A stretch of 64,000 nucleotides of DNA from Woeseia oceani (GCF_001677435.1 NZ_CP016268.1:3461001-3525000); one strand, 5' to 3'. Shown: positions 8,463-17,074, counted from the first letter of the stretch. Numbers and translations are program-made. Notes: generated by a model not told the origin, from the letters alone.

Positions 8463-10481
8463 TTACTGACTTGCTGCGGCAACCATTGCCCGACTCCCGG
8501 GCGGCAATCGATACAGCGAATGCTCGTACGCCAGCGACGTCCAGTTGGCGTGCGACAGCGCACGTTGTACGAGCGCCATGTTACCCGCCGGATCTTCCAC
8601 CAGCTGCCGGTCGTCCGTGTACAGATACGTTGTGATCGGCAAGTCCTTGCGCATAATGACGACGCGGCCGTCTTCCATGTACGCCTGCGTCCCGTTGTAT
8701 TGCATGATCGCGCGGCCGGGGTAGCTGGCCGCATCGGCACGCGTCAGATCATGGCCGATCATCGGGTGCGTCGAAGACACGCCGATGAGCGACAACAAAG
8801 TCGGCGCCAGATCTATCTGGCTCGCAACCGGGGTATGCACTGACGGAGGTATGGAACCGCCCATGATCAGGCCGGGAATATGAAAACGTTCCACCGGCAC
8901 GAGTTCTGCCCCGTAAACCCGCGAATTGTGGTCCGCAACAATCAGGAAAACCGTGTCCTCCCAGTAGTCGGACTGACGTGCCTTGGCCATGAACTCGCCG
9001 AGTGCGTGATCCGCGTATTTCACCGCGTTGTTAACCGTGTTGAGTTGTTCGTCGTACAGCTCGATGCGGCCCTCCGGAAACTGGTACGGCGAATGATTTG
9101 AAGAGGTGAATACAAGACTGAAGAACGGTTTGTCCTGCGGTTTGCTGAATTCTTCGTGCGCTTTGTTGAACAAGTCTTCGTCGGATACACCCCAGGAGCC
9201 CATGAATACCGGATTCTCATAGTCGATTTTGTCGACAACACTGTCGAACCCATTGTTCATGAAGAAGCGCCGCATGTTGTCGAACTGCGCTTCACCGCCG
9301 TAGATGAACCGGGTGTCGTAGCCGTGCCGCGACAGCAAACCCGCGAGCGTGAAGAAATTCCGCTGCGATTTGCCCAGCTTGACAACACTGCGCGCTGGCG
9401 TTGGCGTAAAACCGCTGACTACGGCCTCAATACCCCGCACCGAGCGGGTGCCGGTCGCGTACAGGTTTTCGAACCAGATTCCTTTATCGGCCAACGCATC
9501 AAGATTGGGAGTCAGATCCAACCCGCCGAGCTTACCAACGAACTCCGCGCCCAGGCTTTCTTCCAGGATAATGACCAGATTCTTCGGACCTTGTCCCCTG
9601 GCCGTTTGACGGTGCAACGTCGGCAAGGGTCCTTCCACGAAGTCGCCAGCCGCGACGTCCATCGAGTTACGCACTTCCTGGATAACGGTGGACTCGCCCA
9701 GCTCGGCGTAACGAAACCCGCCTTCGGGTTCATGGCCGGTTTCGTACAAGGCGTACAGAGCGGTGTACAGCGAGCTCAGCGCCAGATCATTTACCATGGG
9801 GTCGGTCGACACCGCGACCGTGCTCGGATTGACCGGGCGGTGCGCCGTGGTCGAACGCACCATGCCGACACACACCAACAGCAATAATGGTGTGACCAGC
9901 AGCGCAGGCAGCATGCCAGTCGCCTGCATGGCCGCCGTAGTCGTCTTAAGTGGCCGCGTTATCCAGCGCAGGACGAAATACAACGCGGCCGCAGCGAACA
10001 ACAGCTGCAGACGGTATGCCGCCCACAGTGTCGAGATGATCTCGACCGGGTGATTCAGGTATTCCAGAAAAAAGATATTCGGCCGCGCGTCAAACTGCGC
10101 GATAAACGACGGCGTCGAACATTCAAGAAACGTGATCAGCAGCAAGGCGGCTGGCAGGTAGTAGCGCAATAAGCTGCGCCAAAGTGGCAGAAGGTAACGA
10201 GTCGAAGCGAGCACGGGAAAGGCGATGACCGGCACGGCAAGCGCGAGCCCGAGCAGTACGAGGTCAAAACGCAGCCCCTGCAGCAAGACGAAATCCACGG
10301 TGCCGGCATCACTGACCCGTTGCCACTGCCAAGTGACGAGTAAAACGCGCGACAGGCTCAGTATCAGCAGGACCCGCCAGGCAAACACCGCGAGCGGCTT
10401 CAGTGCCGTCTGCAGAGTGCGCAACGCGCGGCGGCTGGCTAGGACGGTGCCGGTCACGCCTGACGGAGTTCCGCTCGTCAT
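8463..10481 (-). CDS. Second LtaS/OpgB-type phosphoglycerol transferase
   Basis: Paralogue of the protein at 4254-6212 and of similar length (about 672 residues). Roughly five N-terminal membrane helices are followed by a periplasmic sulfatase-fold domain. Signatures: Glu in VIILEESLGAEFVG, nucleophile region GTRSVRGIEAVVSG, HSPYQFPEGR, and the Asp-His metal pair in LIVADHNSRVYG. The start was placed at ATG 10481, six bases past the dgkA stop; an in-frame TTG at 10490 overlaps that stop by 4 bases (TTGA). Both options imply co-transcription and translational coupling with dgkA. The coupling makes metabolic sense because this enzyme class produces diacylglycerol, the substrate of DgkA. Confidence 0.88.
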   Translation of the reverse strand: MTSGTPSGVTGTVLASRRALRTLQTALKPLAVFAWRVLLILSLSRVLLVTWQWQRVSDAGTVDFVLLQGLRFDLVLLGLALAVPVIAFPVLASTRYLLPLWRSLLRYYLPAALLLITFLECSTPSFIAQFDARPNIFFLEYLNHPVEIISTLWAAYRLQLLFAAAALYFVLRWITRPLKTTTAAMQATGMLPALLVTPLLLLVCVGMVRSTTAHRPVNPSTVAVSTDPMVNDLALSSLYTALYALYETGHEPEGGFRYAELGESTVIQEVRNSMDVAAGDFVEGPLPTLHRQTARGQGPKNLVIILEESLGAEFVGKLGGLDLTPNLDALADKGIWFENLYATGTRSVRGIEAVVSGFTPTPARSVVKLGKSQRNFFTLAGLLSRHGYDTRFIYGGEAQFDNMRRFFMNNGFDSVVDKIDYENPVFMGSWGVSDEDLFNKAHEEFSKPQDKPFFSLVFTSSNHSPYQFPEGRIELYDEQLNTVNNAVKYADHALGEFMAKARQSDYWEDTVFLIVADHNSRVYGAELVPVERFHIPGLIMGGSIPPSVHTPVASQIDLAPTLLSLIGVSSTHPMIGHDLTRADAASYPGRAIMQYNGTQAYMEDGRVVIMRKDLPITTYLYTDDRQLVEDPAGNMALVQRALSHANWTSLAYEHSLYRLPPGSRAMVAAASQ

Positions 10482-10486
10482 GGCAC

Positions 10487-10876
10487 TCAAGCGCCGACGC
10501 GCTGGAGGGCAATCAGCGCCCAGACCAGCAACATCAGTAGCAGACTGAGCAGCACCGCCGCGGATCCCATGTCCTTGGCGGCACCGGACAACGGGTGCAA
10601 TTCACTGCCCACCCGGTCGACGACCGCTTCTATGGCGGAATTGCACAGCTCGATGATCAGCACCAGCACGACGCTGCCAAGCAACAAAATCCGTTCGACG
10701 GCATCCTCAGTCAGCCAGAACGCCGCCGGGATCATGACCATCGCCAGCAGTGCCTCCTGCCGAAAGGCCGCCTGCCCCTGCCAGGCGATCGCCAGCCCGC
10801 GCAGTGAATAAATGCCGGCATGCCAGATGCGGCTCACACCCGCCCGTTGCGGAAATTTCGTACGAAATTCCGTCAT
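10487..10876 (-). CDS. dgkA: Diacylglycerol kinase, integral membrane
   Basis: 129 residues, close to the usual size of the small trimeric prokaryotic DgkA. It phosphorylates diacylglycerol to phosphatidic acid in the inner membrane. Family motifs: N-terminal amphipathic region (GLAIAWQGQAAFRQE), then IIELCNSAIEAVVDRVG, with the catalytic Glu and Asn, then SGAAKDMGSAAVL. There are three hydrophobic helices. It lies immediately upstream of a phosphoglycerol transferase on the same strand, matching the known role of DgkA in recycling diacylglycerol from OpgB/LtaS-type reactions. Codons 2-8 contain a perfect palindrome (listed separately). Confidence 0.95.
   Translation of the reverse strand: MTEFRTKFPQRAGVSRIWHAGIYSLRGLAIAWQGQAAFRQEALLAMVMIPAAFWLTEDAVERILLLGSVVLVLIIELCNSAIEAVVDRVGSELHPLSGAAKDMGSAAVLLSLLLMLLVWALIALQRVGA
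10854..10869. repeat. 16-bp perfect palindrome AATTTCGTACGAAATT inside the dgkA start
   Basis: The palindrome covers codons 3-8 of dgkA and is AT-rich against its surroundings. It could be an operator overlapping the translation start or a chance result of the codons for EFRTKF. No promoter was identified to set it in context. Confidence 0.4.
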
Positions 10877-11024
10877 GCTTTGTTTCGTCGGTACACGTCG
10901 CCGCCTTACAGAAAAACCGGAGGTTCCTGTTTGACGGCTGACGACAAATTACTGGTCGCGAAGACGGGGATATTGTGCCGGCAGGTGCTTCGACCCCGGC
11001 TAATGAGAGTGCGGCTAAGCGCCG

Positions 11025-11064
11025 CGTCGTACCGTGACCCGGCAGAAGGGGTCACGGTACGACG
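11025..11064. repeat. Perfect 16-bp inverted repeat, REP-like hairpin
   Basis: The left arm is CGTCGTACCGTGACCC and the right arm is its exact reverse complement, with an 8-base loop GGCAGAAG. It lies 5 bases past the stop of the amidohydrolase gene, with dgkA upstream on the other side. No T-run adjoins, so a Rho-independent terminator is unlikely. The arm begins GTCG, the kind of tetranucleotide that heads REP elements mobilised by RayT-type transposases. A REP identity is inference; only one copy was noticed in this window. Confidence 0.6.
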
Positions 11065-11069
11065 GACTG

Positions 11070-12821
11070 TTATTGTTCGTAGACGACCTTCCCGCCGACG
11101 ACGGTCATCAACACCCGACCGTTCAAGAGATCAGCCGGGCTGTCATCGGCAAGAACGAAAGGATCGATATCAAGTACGGTCAGATCCGCCCAGCGGCCTT
11201 TTTCGATAATGCCGCTTTCGTCTTCACGAAAACTGGCATAGGCCGACCAGTCGGTGTAACCGCGCACCGCCTCTTCCGCGTTCATCGCCTGTTCGACGTA
11301 CCAACCGCCTTCCGGCTGACCGGACTTGTCCTGGCGGGTGATGGCCGAATGCAGGCCGTAGAAGATACTGTGATCAGAACCCGGATTATCGGCATTGAAG
11401 GTCAACCGTGCGCCTGCCTCGCGCAAGGTACGCCAGGCATAAGCACCCAGGACACGCTCGGCACCCAGTCTTTCCTCAGCCCAGGTTTTGTCTTCCACCG
11501 CGTGCGGCGGTTCCATCGAGGCAATAAGACCCAGCTTGCTCAAACGCGGCATGTCATCCGGGTGTATGACCTGCGCGTGCTCGATGCGATGACGGTTCTT
11601 GCCCGCCGCCGGGTGTTGCCGAATGATGCCTTCCAGGATATCTATCGCCTCGCGATTGCCGGCATCACCAATCGCGTGGATGGCAACCTGGAAGCCGGCG
11701 GCCATCGCTTCGGCCATCAGTTGCTGATTGAAACCGTAGTCGCCGCCGCTGACGCCACGGTGTCCGGGCTGATCGGCGTAGTCGTAGAGCAACCGCGCAC
11801 CGCGCGAACCGAGCGCACCATCGTAATAAGCCTTGATTGTCCGCGTAACCAGCATGCTGTCGTTGTCCTGGTCCGGGCCTTTGGCAATCCAGGCACGCAT
11901 GAGGGCTTCGTCACGCAGGGACAACATCGCGTAGACGCGTATCGGCAAACGCCCTTCCGCTTCCAGCTGTTCGAGCACCTCCATCTGCTGGCTATTGAGG
12001 CCGGCATCGTGCACGGCGGTATAGCCGTCTGCGGCCATCTGCGTCAGACCGGCCAGTATGCGTACCGCCAGCGCATCGTTGGTCGCCGGTGGCACGGCGT
12101 CGCTCATCATGGGCACCGCACGATTCAGGAACAGCCCGTTGGGCGCGCCGTCGTTACCGAGGCGCATCTCGCCGCCGACCGGCACTGTTGAATCTTTGCT
12201 AATGCCGGCAACCTCCAACGCTTTCTGGTTCGCCCAACCCGCGAAGCCGTGCAGGCTGGCCAGAAACACAGGGTGATCGGGAACAGCCGCCGAGAGCAGT
12301 GCCTTGTCTGGGTAGCGGTTCGCCCATGCGCCTTCGTCCCAGCCGTGGCCCAGGATCCACTCGCCCTTCGGCGTTTGCCTGGCGCGCTCGACAACCATCG
12401 CGACGGCTTCCTCTTCTGTCGCGACATCGGCCAGATTGACCCGCTCCAACACCGAGCCGAGTTCAAACGCGTGCGTGTGGGAATCAACAAGGCCTGGCAG
12501 AACCGTGGCCCCGGCCAAGTCGACCACGCGAGTCTGTTCGGTTTTCAAGTTGAGGGCATCGCTGGTCTTGCCGACAAAGGCTATGCGATCGCCGGCGACC
12601 ACCACCGCATCGGCGTCCGGGTGCCAGCCGAATTCATTCAGCGGCGCAGCGTCGCTCAACGTGCCGTCTGGTGACGCTTCATCCCAGTCCAGCGTGTAGA
12701 CGCGGGCATTGACCAGGATCAGCGACGCTGCCGCGGCGCCGCTCTCGTCAGCGCTGTTCTGACCGCAAGCCGTCAGCAGCAACGCCGCCGCGATGACCAT
12801 TAAAGTATTCACTTGTTTCAT
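11070..12821 (-). CDS. Amidohydrolase family lipoprotein (YtcJ-like, metal-dependent)
   Basis: Starts at ATG 12821 (MKQVNTLMVIAAALLLTACG) with GGGGGAG upstream; the LTAC lipobox predicts a periplasm-facing lipoprotein. The metal-binding HxH motif is in LPGLVDSHTHAFELG; later motifs include QVAIHAIGDAGNREAIDILE, HRIEHAQVIHPDD and FNADNPGSDHSIFYGLHSAI. These fit the YtcJ/LAF3 branch of amidohydrolases, which act on amide or formamide-like bonds. About 583 residues, normal for the branch. It is the third gene after the GntR regulator and the HD-domain gene on the same strand. Substrate unknown. Confidence 0.88.
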   Translation of the reverse strand: MKQVNTLMVIAAALLLTACGQNSADESGAAAASLILVNARVYTLDWDEASPDGTLSDAAPLNEFGWHPDADAVVVAGDRIAFVGKTSDALNLKTEQTRVVDLAGATVLPGLVDSHTHAFELGSVLERVNLADVATEEEAVAMVVERARQTPKGEWILGHGWDEGAWANRYPDKALLSAAVPDHPVFLASLHGFAGWANQKALEVAGISKDSTVPVGGEMRLGNDGAPNGLFLNRAVPMMSDAVPPATNDALAVRILAGLTQMAADGYTAVHDAGLNSQQMEVLEQLEAEGRLPIRVYAMLSLRDEALMRAWIAKGPDQDNDSMLVTRTIKAYYDGALGSRGARLLYDYADQPGHRGVSGGDYGFNQQLMAEAMAAGFQVAIHAIGDAGNREAIDILEGIIRQHPAAGKNRHRIEHAQVIHPDDMPRLSKLGLIASMEPPHAVEDKTWAEERLGAERVLGAYAWRTLREAGARLTFNADNPGSDHSIFYGLHSAITRQDKSGQPEGGWYVEQAMNAEEAVRGYTDWSAYASFREDESGIIEKGRWADLTVLDIDPFVLADDSPADLLNGRVLMTVVGGKVVYEQ

Positions 12822-12932
12822 GCAGAACTCCCCCGGGTATTGACATGCCGGACCGTACCGCAGCGCGGTGTCGAAATCGACCACAGTCGGCGGGCAGGAT
12901 GGCCGCGCATTGCGCGCTGCAGGGCTTCGGAA

Positions 12933-13718
12933 TTACAGGAAGTTGTTCGGCCAGATGATACTGCGCCACATGTGCGCGGTAGGACTGCCATCGAAACCCA
13001 GGCCTTCTTTGGGTTGCCGAAAATTGCGACCGATAACGTCGGTGAACTCTTCCACTTCGACGAACACGTCCGGCTCGAACGAATAAAGATCGTTGATCGT
13101 GATCAGGCGCGAGGTGAGGTACCACTTGTGTTTGCGCGCGCGCTCGTACTCGGCACGAATATACGGTTCGGGTTTGTAGTCGGCGCCGAAGTATCGAATG
13201 TAGGCTTCCGGGTATTCATAACCCAGCGATGCGTCCGGAAAAAACCGCAGTGCCTGGTGCTTTTCTATCGCCCAGGCGATTTCTTCGGAGACGTACGGGC
13301 GTACCATCTGCGCGCACCAGTAACCGTGGTCAGTCCGGATCAGGCTCATGACGGATATATCGTGCAGGAGGCAAGCCATGATGACTTTCTCATCACTGCC
13401 GTTGTTCATCGCCAGCCGTGCGCTCTGCAGGACATGCTGCGCAGGGGCAAAGCGGTACTTGTAGAAGTCGATCAGGGTTGGCCGGGCAGGCATCGCAGGC
13501 AAACGAGGATCATCACCCATCAGAAACGGCCGGCGATCGCTGCCGCCTTCTCCCCGGTCTGCGCCGATATTGCAGGCGAAAGGGGTAACGACGCGGCGAT
13601 CGAGTTCATCGCTCATCGCCTGTTCCAGCGCATCGGCTTTGCCGACCATGGTCGTCGCGCTGCCAATGGCGGCTGTAGCAGCCACACTAAGGTTGTTCAG
13701 AAACGACCGTCGATCCAT
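12933..13718 (-). CDS. Exported HD-domain protein with Tat-like leader
   Basis: Starts at ATG 13718 with GGGAGCAA upstream. The N-terminus MDRRSFLNNLSVAATAAIG has the RRSFL pattern of a twin-arginine signal followed by a weakly hydrophobic stretch. The mature part has an HD-type metal site: HVLQSARLAMNN, then ACLLHDISVMSLIRTDHGYW, then AWAIEKHQALRFF. Such folds are usually cytosolic phosphohydrolases, so an exported one is unusual. It lies between a GntR regulator and an amidohydrolase lipoprotein, suggesting a small periplasmic catabolic operon. Exact activity is not assigned. Confidence 0.72.
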   Translation of the reverse strand: MDRRSFLNNLSVAATAAIGSATTMVGKADALEQAMSDELDRRVVTPFACNIGADRGEGGSDRRPFLMGDDPRLPAMPARPTLIDFYKYRFAPAQHVLQSARLAMNNGSDEKVIMACLLHDISVMSLIRTDHGYWCAQMVRPYVSEEIAWAIEKHQALRFFPDASLGYEYPEAYIRYFGADYKPEPYIRAEYERARKHKWYLTSRLITINDLYSFEPDVFVEVEEFTDVIGRNFRQPKEGLGFDGSPTAHMWRSIIWPNNFL

Positions 13719-13833
13719 GGCATTGCTCCCAAAGGATTGAATTCGATCAGCGTCCGGCGCTATCGGCCATGTCCTCAAGCAGACGGGCATGCCTGCACCA
13801 AGGGTACGCCTCGGGCGGCATACCCGACAACGT

Positions 13834-14526
13834 CTAAGCGGTAATCCAGTGCTTGACGTGTTCAACCATTGCGTCGCGCGCCGCTGCCGCATCGCCGGAC
13901 TCGATGAAACGAAACAGTTCCAGATGTACATCGAGCATTTTTTGCGCCTGATCGTGATCAGGCCATTGTGCCGGCGGCATCAAAACTTCACGCATCGCGC
14001 GCAATTGCCCGATCAGCACTTCGTTGCGCGTCGCCTGCGCAATGGCCATATGGAATTCCTCACCAAGGATCGCGGATTTTTCCGGGTTGTCGAGGTGCTT
14101 TTCAGCCTCGACGAGCACCTGGCGAATGCGGTCGATGTCGTCGGCAGTTCCACGCATCGTCGCCATAGCCACCGTCATGCTTTCGATTCCCGCACGCGCC
14201 TGAAGGATTTCCTCGCGCGTAACGCCGATTAGTTTCAGCTGAATCGCAAGCGAGTCCGCAAAACGATCGCCACTGCCCGCCGCGATAGTCGCGCCGCCTT
14301 TGGCGCCCATCCGGATATCAACGATGCCCATCGCTTCCAGACTGCGCAGTGCATCGCGTACACTCATGCGGCTGACACCGAAGAGCTTCGCGAGATCGGC
14401 TTCAGAGCCAAGCACGTCGCCAGTCTTGAGATCCCCTGCGAACAGGGCGTCCCTGATTTGCGCTACGATCTGGCTCGACAAAGTCATGCCGCGCGACGGT
14501 CGAAAAGCGCCGAGATTAGCTGCCAA
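13834..14526 (-). CDS. GntR family (FadR/FCD subfamily) transcriptional regulator
   Basis: Starts with TTG at 14526, six bases after GGAG. Residues about 10-75 are the winged helix-turn-helix (LKTGDVLGSEADLAKLFGVS, then RMSVRDALRSLEAMGIVDIR). Residues about 95-225 are the all-helical FCD ligand domain, with the metal-type His in FHMAIAQATRNE and the final H of MVEHVKHW. These regulators sense small carboxylates or related metabolites. It is first in a three-gene minus-strand group with the HD protein and amidohydrolase, whose regulator it probably is (inference). Confidence 0.92.
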   Translation of the reverse strand: MAANLGAFRPSRGMTLSSQIVAQIRDALFAGDLKTGDVLGSEADLAKLFGVSRMSVRDALRSLEAMGIVDIRMGAKGGATIAAGSGDRFADSLAIQLKLIGVTREEILQARAGIESMTVAMATMRGTADDIDRIRQVLVEAEKHLDNPEKSAILGEEFHMAIAQATRNEVLIGQLRAMREVLMPPAQWPDHDQAQKMLDVHLELFRFIESGDAAAARDAMVEHVKHWITA

Positions 14527-14980
14527 AATTACTCCTGCGGATCGAAGGAATGGTTGCCGTCGTTATTGATCTAGCGGCATTTGCGTCGATGTGACGGCGG
14601 TCCTTCGCAACACCTTACATGGTAGCAACCGCCTTTGTATATTATCAATATTAGACTTTGTTCCAGATGCAACCAGAGTGCCGGACAGAGCGGTGTGGCA
14701 GCCGAACCCGCTGCAGATTTTCCGCCGGCCCGGCCGACGCTGCCGGAGCCAATCCCAGCAACGACTCTACGCGGCAGGCACGAATACGATTTTCGCTCGA
14801 GGTCTGAGGCGCAAGCCGGACGCACAAGCAATGGCAGCCACGGCGATTACCGCGAGAATGCCGGAGACGAGTGCTTGATCGCATTCACGAGGTTCTGCCG
14901 TGCAAGCCTCACGATTTGCACCCAAGACCCGCAGCAGCCAGCGCATTTTGCCAGCCTCATGAGGTAACCTGCATAGCGCA
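14527..14980. promoter_or_regulatory. Divergent intergenic region between gntR-type gene and MFS gene
   Basis: No convincing gene. The AT-rich patch at about 14636-14660 contains TATATTATCAATATTAGAC, which stands out in this GC-rich window and could hold the -10 region and operator of the minus-strand regulator; its partial symmetry (AATATTGATAATAT) fits a dimer site. No -35 element could be fixed with confidence. Confidence 0.35.
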
Positions 14981-16222
14981 ATGAATGCCTCCGCCCTAAG
15001 CAATCGCAACTACCTCATTTATTTCCTTGGCAACACACTGTCTTTGCACGGGTCGTGGGTCTACCGTGTTGCCCTCGGCTGGCTGGCATGGCAGCTGACC
15101 GGTTCCGAGTTCTGGGTCGGGGTCATTGCCTTCACCCAGTTCGCGCCCACCGTGTTGTTCGGACCAATCTTCGGTGTGCTCGCAGACCGCTTCGATCGAC
15201 GCGCCGCATCCATACTGATCAACACGCTCAGCATCCTGAACATGTTGCTGTTTGCTTTGTTAACGGCGATGGGCAACACCGACATTTACGTACTCACCGT
15301 ACTCGCCATGATGCAAGGCATACTGGATGGTGCGCACACACCGGTGCGAATGGCGCTGGTGCCCAACCTCGTTACGAACGAACAACTGCAAAGTGCATTG
15401 GCAACGAATTCCATCTCGTTTAATTTGTCGCGGTTCATCGGCCCCGCGATCGCCGGCATTCTGATCGCTACGCTCGGTGTCGCTGCCGCGTTTGCATTCA
15501 ACGGAATATCCTACATCGCCATTCTGGTGTCGTTGCTGATCGTCCGCTTGCGCCCATCGACGCAGACAAACAAAGTGCGCAATGATGTCTGGCACGAACT
15601 CAAGGACGGCATTCGCTATGTTGCGCGACACCGGCAGATTCGGGCGCTGCTAGCCGTTATCGCGGCAGGCTCGGTGCTTGGTCGCGGCCCTCTCGAACTA
15701 TTGCCGGCCTTCGCCGATGCGGTATTCAACCGCGGCAGTGTCGGCCTCGCCATACTGACCTCTGCCATCGGCGGTGGAGCAATAATTGCCGGTCTGATAC
15801 TGGCAAGGGGTGCCGCGTGGCTACGCATCGAGGTCGTCGCAGCCGGCATTTTCGTCGCCGGTTTCTTGCTGATGCTGCTCGGCAGCAGTGATCAGTTCTG
15901 GCTGAGTACCGCCGTTGTCGCCGCGCTGGGCTGCACCTTGTCGTTGTGTGGCGTTGGTTCGCAGATACTGCTCCAGACCATCGTCAAAGACAGCGTTCGC
16001 GGTCGTGTCAGCAGCCTGTGGGGAATGGTTGCATTCGGCGGTGTTGCGCTTGGCGGCCTCGTCATCGGCAGCCTCTCCAGCGCATTCGGTTTGCGCGAAG
16101 TGACGTTCATCGCGGGTGGCCTGTGCAGCTTGTTCGTTTTGGCCATCATGTTGCGGCGCCGCAAGCTCATGCAATCCCGTTTACGCGAACTTGCCACCCG
16201 CAGACTGGAAAGAGAGAACTAG
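14981..16222 (+). CDS. MFS transporter (MFS_3 / enterobactin-exporter-like)
   Basis: 413 residues with about 12 hydrophobic helices. The conserved loop between helices 2 and 3 is FGVLADRFDRRAASILIN, the MFS motif A equivalent. Other family signs are GILDGAHTPVRMALVPNLV and the NSISFNLSRFIGPAIAGIL stretch typical of MFS_3 drug/siderophore exporters. Upstream GAGGTAA serves as a distant ribosome site. The thioredoxin-like gene follows by 2 bases, so the two are co-transcribed. Substrate unknown. Confidence 0.9.
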   Translation: MNASALSNRNYLIYFLGNTLSLHGSWVYRVALGWLAWQLTGSEFWVGVIAFTQFAPTVLFGPIFGVLADRFDRRAASILINTLSILNMLLFALLTAMGNTDIYVLTVLAMMQGILDGAHTPVRMALVPNLVTNEQLQSALATNSISFNLSRFIGPAIAGILIATLGVAAAFAFNGISYIAILVSLLIVRLRPSTQTNKVRNDVWHELKDGIRYVARHRQIRALLAVIAAGSVLGRGPLELLPAFADAVFNRGSVGLAILTSAIGGGAIIAGLILARGAAWLRIEVVAAGIFVAGFLLMLLGSSDQFWLSTAVVAALGCTLSLCGVGSQILLQTIVKDSVRGRVSSLWGMVAFGGVALGGLVIGSLSSAFGLREVTFIAGGLCSLFVLAIMLRRRKLMQSRLRELATRRLEREN

Positions 16223-16224
16223 CC

Positions 16225-16803
16225 ATGGCCAGAACCGAATCACGCATGCTGCCACTCGGTACGACCGCTCCGGACTTCACCTTGACCGATCCGTACGGTG
16301 ACTTGCACACGCTGCCGGCCGCGGATGAAAAGCAGGCCACCGTCATCATGTTTATCTGCAATCATTGTCCGTTTGTGAAGCACGTACGTGGCGCTCTGGT
16401 TGCTCTGGCGGCGGACTACATGCCACTGGGCGTTGCTGTTCTCGCCATCAACAGCAACGATGCCGACACATACCCGGATGACAGCCCCGAGAACATGCGC
16501 AAAGAGGCGGAACGCCAGGGGTATCCGTTTCCTTATTTGGTGGACGACGATCAGTCCGTGGCGAAAGCCTATGAAGCCACCTGCACGCCGGATTTTTTTG
16601 TCTTCGATTCGGCACTGACGCTGCGCTACCGCGGCCAGCTTGACGACAGTCGGCCGGGCAACGGCAAATCGAATGATGGACACGATATCCGATCAGCGCT
16701 GGACGCCGTACTGGCCGGCGCTCCTGTGTCGACGGTGCAGACACCCAGCATCGGATGCAATATCAAATGGAAGCCCGGTAACGCGCCCGACTGGGCGACC
16801 TGA
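16225..16803 (+). CDS. Thioredoxin-fold redoxin family protein
   Basis: Starts at ATG 16225, after AGAGAGAACTAGCC; the upstream MFS stop lies only two bases away. About 192 residues. AhpC/TSA-Redoxin fold with LGTTAPDFTLTDPYGD, a CxxC active site in ICNHCPFVKHVRG, the cis-proline region TCTPDFFVFD, and a C-terminal SIGCNIKWKPG typical of this family. No signal peptide, so cytosolic. Predicted thiol-disulfide or peroxide-handling role; the partner is not known. Confidence 0.88.
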   Translation: MARTESRMLPLGTTAPDFTLTDPYGDLHTLPAADEKQATVIMFICNHCPFVKHVRGALVALAADYMPLGVAVLAINSNDADTYPDDSPENMRKEAERQGYPFPYLVDDDQSVAKAYEATCTPDFFVFDSALTLRYRGQLDDSRPGNGKSNDGHDIRSALDAVLAGAPVSTVQTPSIGCNIKWKPGNAPDWAT

Positions 16804-16813
16804 ACCGGACCGC

Positions 16814-16856
16814 AAAAAAGACGGCGCGACCTCTCATACTAACGAGGATCGCGCCG
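16814..16856 (-). terminator. Rho-independent terminator for the small gene at 16874-17074
   Basis: Read on the minus strand, stem CGGCGCGA-(A)-CCTC pairs across a 10-base loop with GAGG-TCGCGCCG and is followed, after TC, by a T-run of six (A-run at 16814-16819 on plus). The stem may also slow plus-strand transcripts leaving the redoxin gene, but the T-run marks minus-strand termination. Confidence 0.8.
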
Positions 16857-16873
16857 GGTTCAGTTACGGCAAA

Positions 16874-17074
16874 TCAGACCTCTGAATGACGCTCGCGCGG
16901 CTTACGCGGCTTACGCGCAACCTCGGCGCCTTCTGTTCGCTCGTGTTGCCGGCGATGACGCAGTGCGTCGTGACGCTGGCCGTGCATAGCTACTTTGCAG
17001 AAGCGGCTATCGAGCATGCGATAAGTAAGTTCATCAAGATCTTCAAAATCACTGCCGTAATGTCGTATAGACAT
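16874..17074 (-). CDS. Small basic protein of unknown function (66 aa)
   Basis: MSIRHYGSDFEDLDELTYRM begins the protein; an acidic N-terminal third is followed by a strongly basic, Arg/His/Lys-rich tail (LRHRRQHER, ARKPRKPRERHSE). GAGGA lies 8 bases before the ATG and a good terminator follows the stop, so it is likely a real gene. No signal peptide or membrane segment. The tail could bind nucleic acid or acidic protein. No family recognised. Confidence 0.65.
   Translation of the reverse strand: MSIRHYGSDFEDLDELTYRMLDSRFCKVAMHGQRHDALRHRRQHERTEGAEVARKPRKPRERHSEV

Noticed and set aside
9156-9887. Plus-strand open frame of 243 codons inside the second phosphoglycerol transferase gene
   Set aside because: Fully antisense to catalytic motifs of a recognised enzyme; no ribosome site.
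12249-12674. Long plus-strand open frame opposite the amidohydrolase gene
   Set aside because: It lies antisense to a well-conserved protein and its translation resembles no family; GC-rich codon use creates such frames.
14571-14831. Small minus-strand gene in the gntR-MFS gap
   Set aside because: No ribosome site and no recognisable protein features; the gap looks regulatory.
15946-16224. N-terminal extension of the redoxin protein into the MFS gene
   Set aside because: The extension is out-of-frame reading of the MFS gene; the true ATG at 16225 has a ribosome site and gives the family length.
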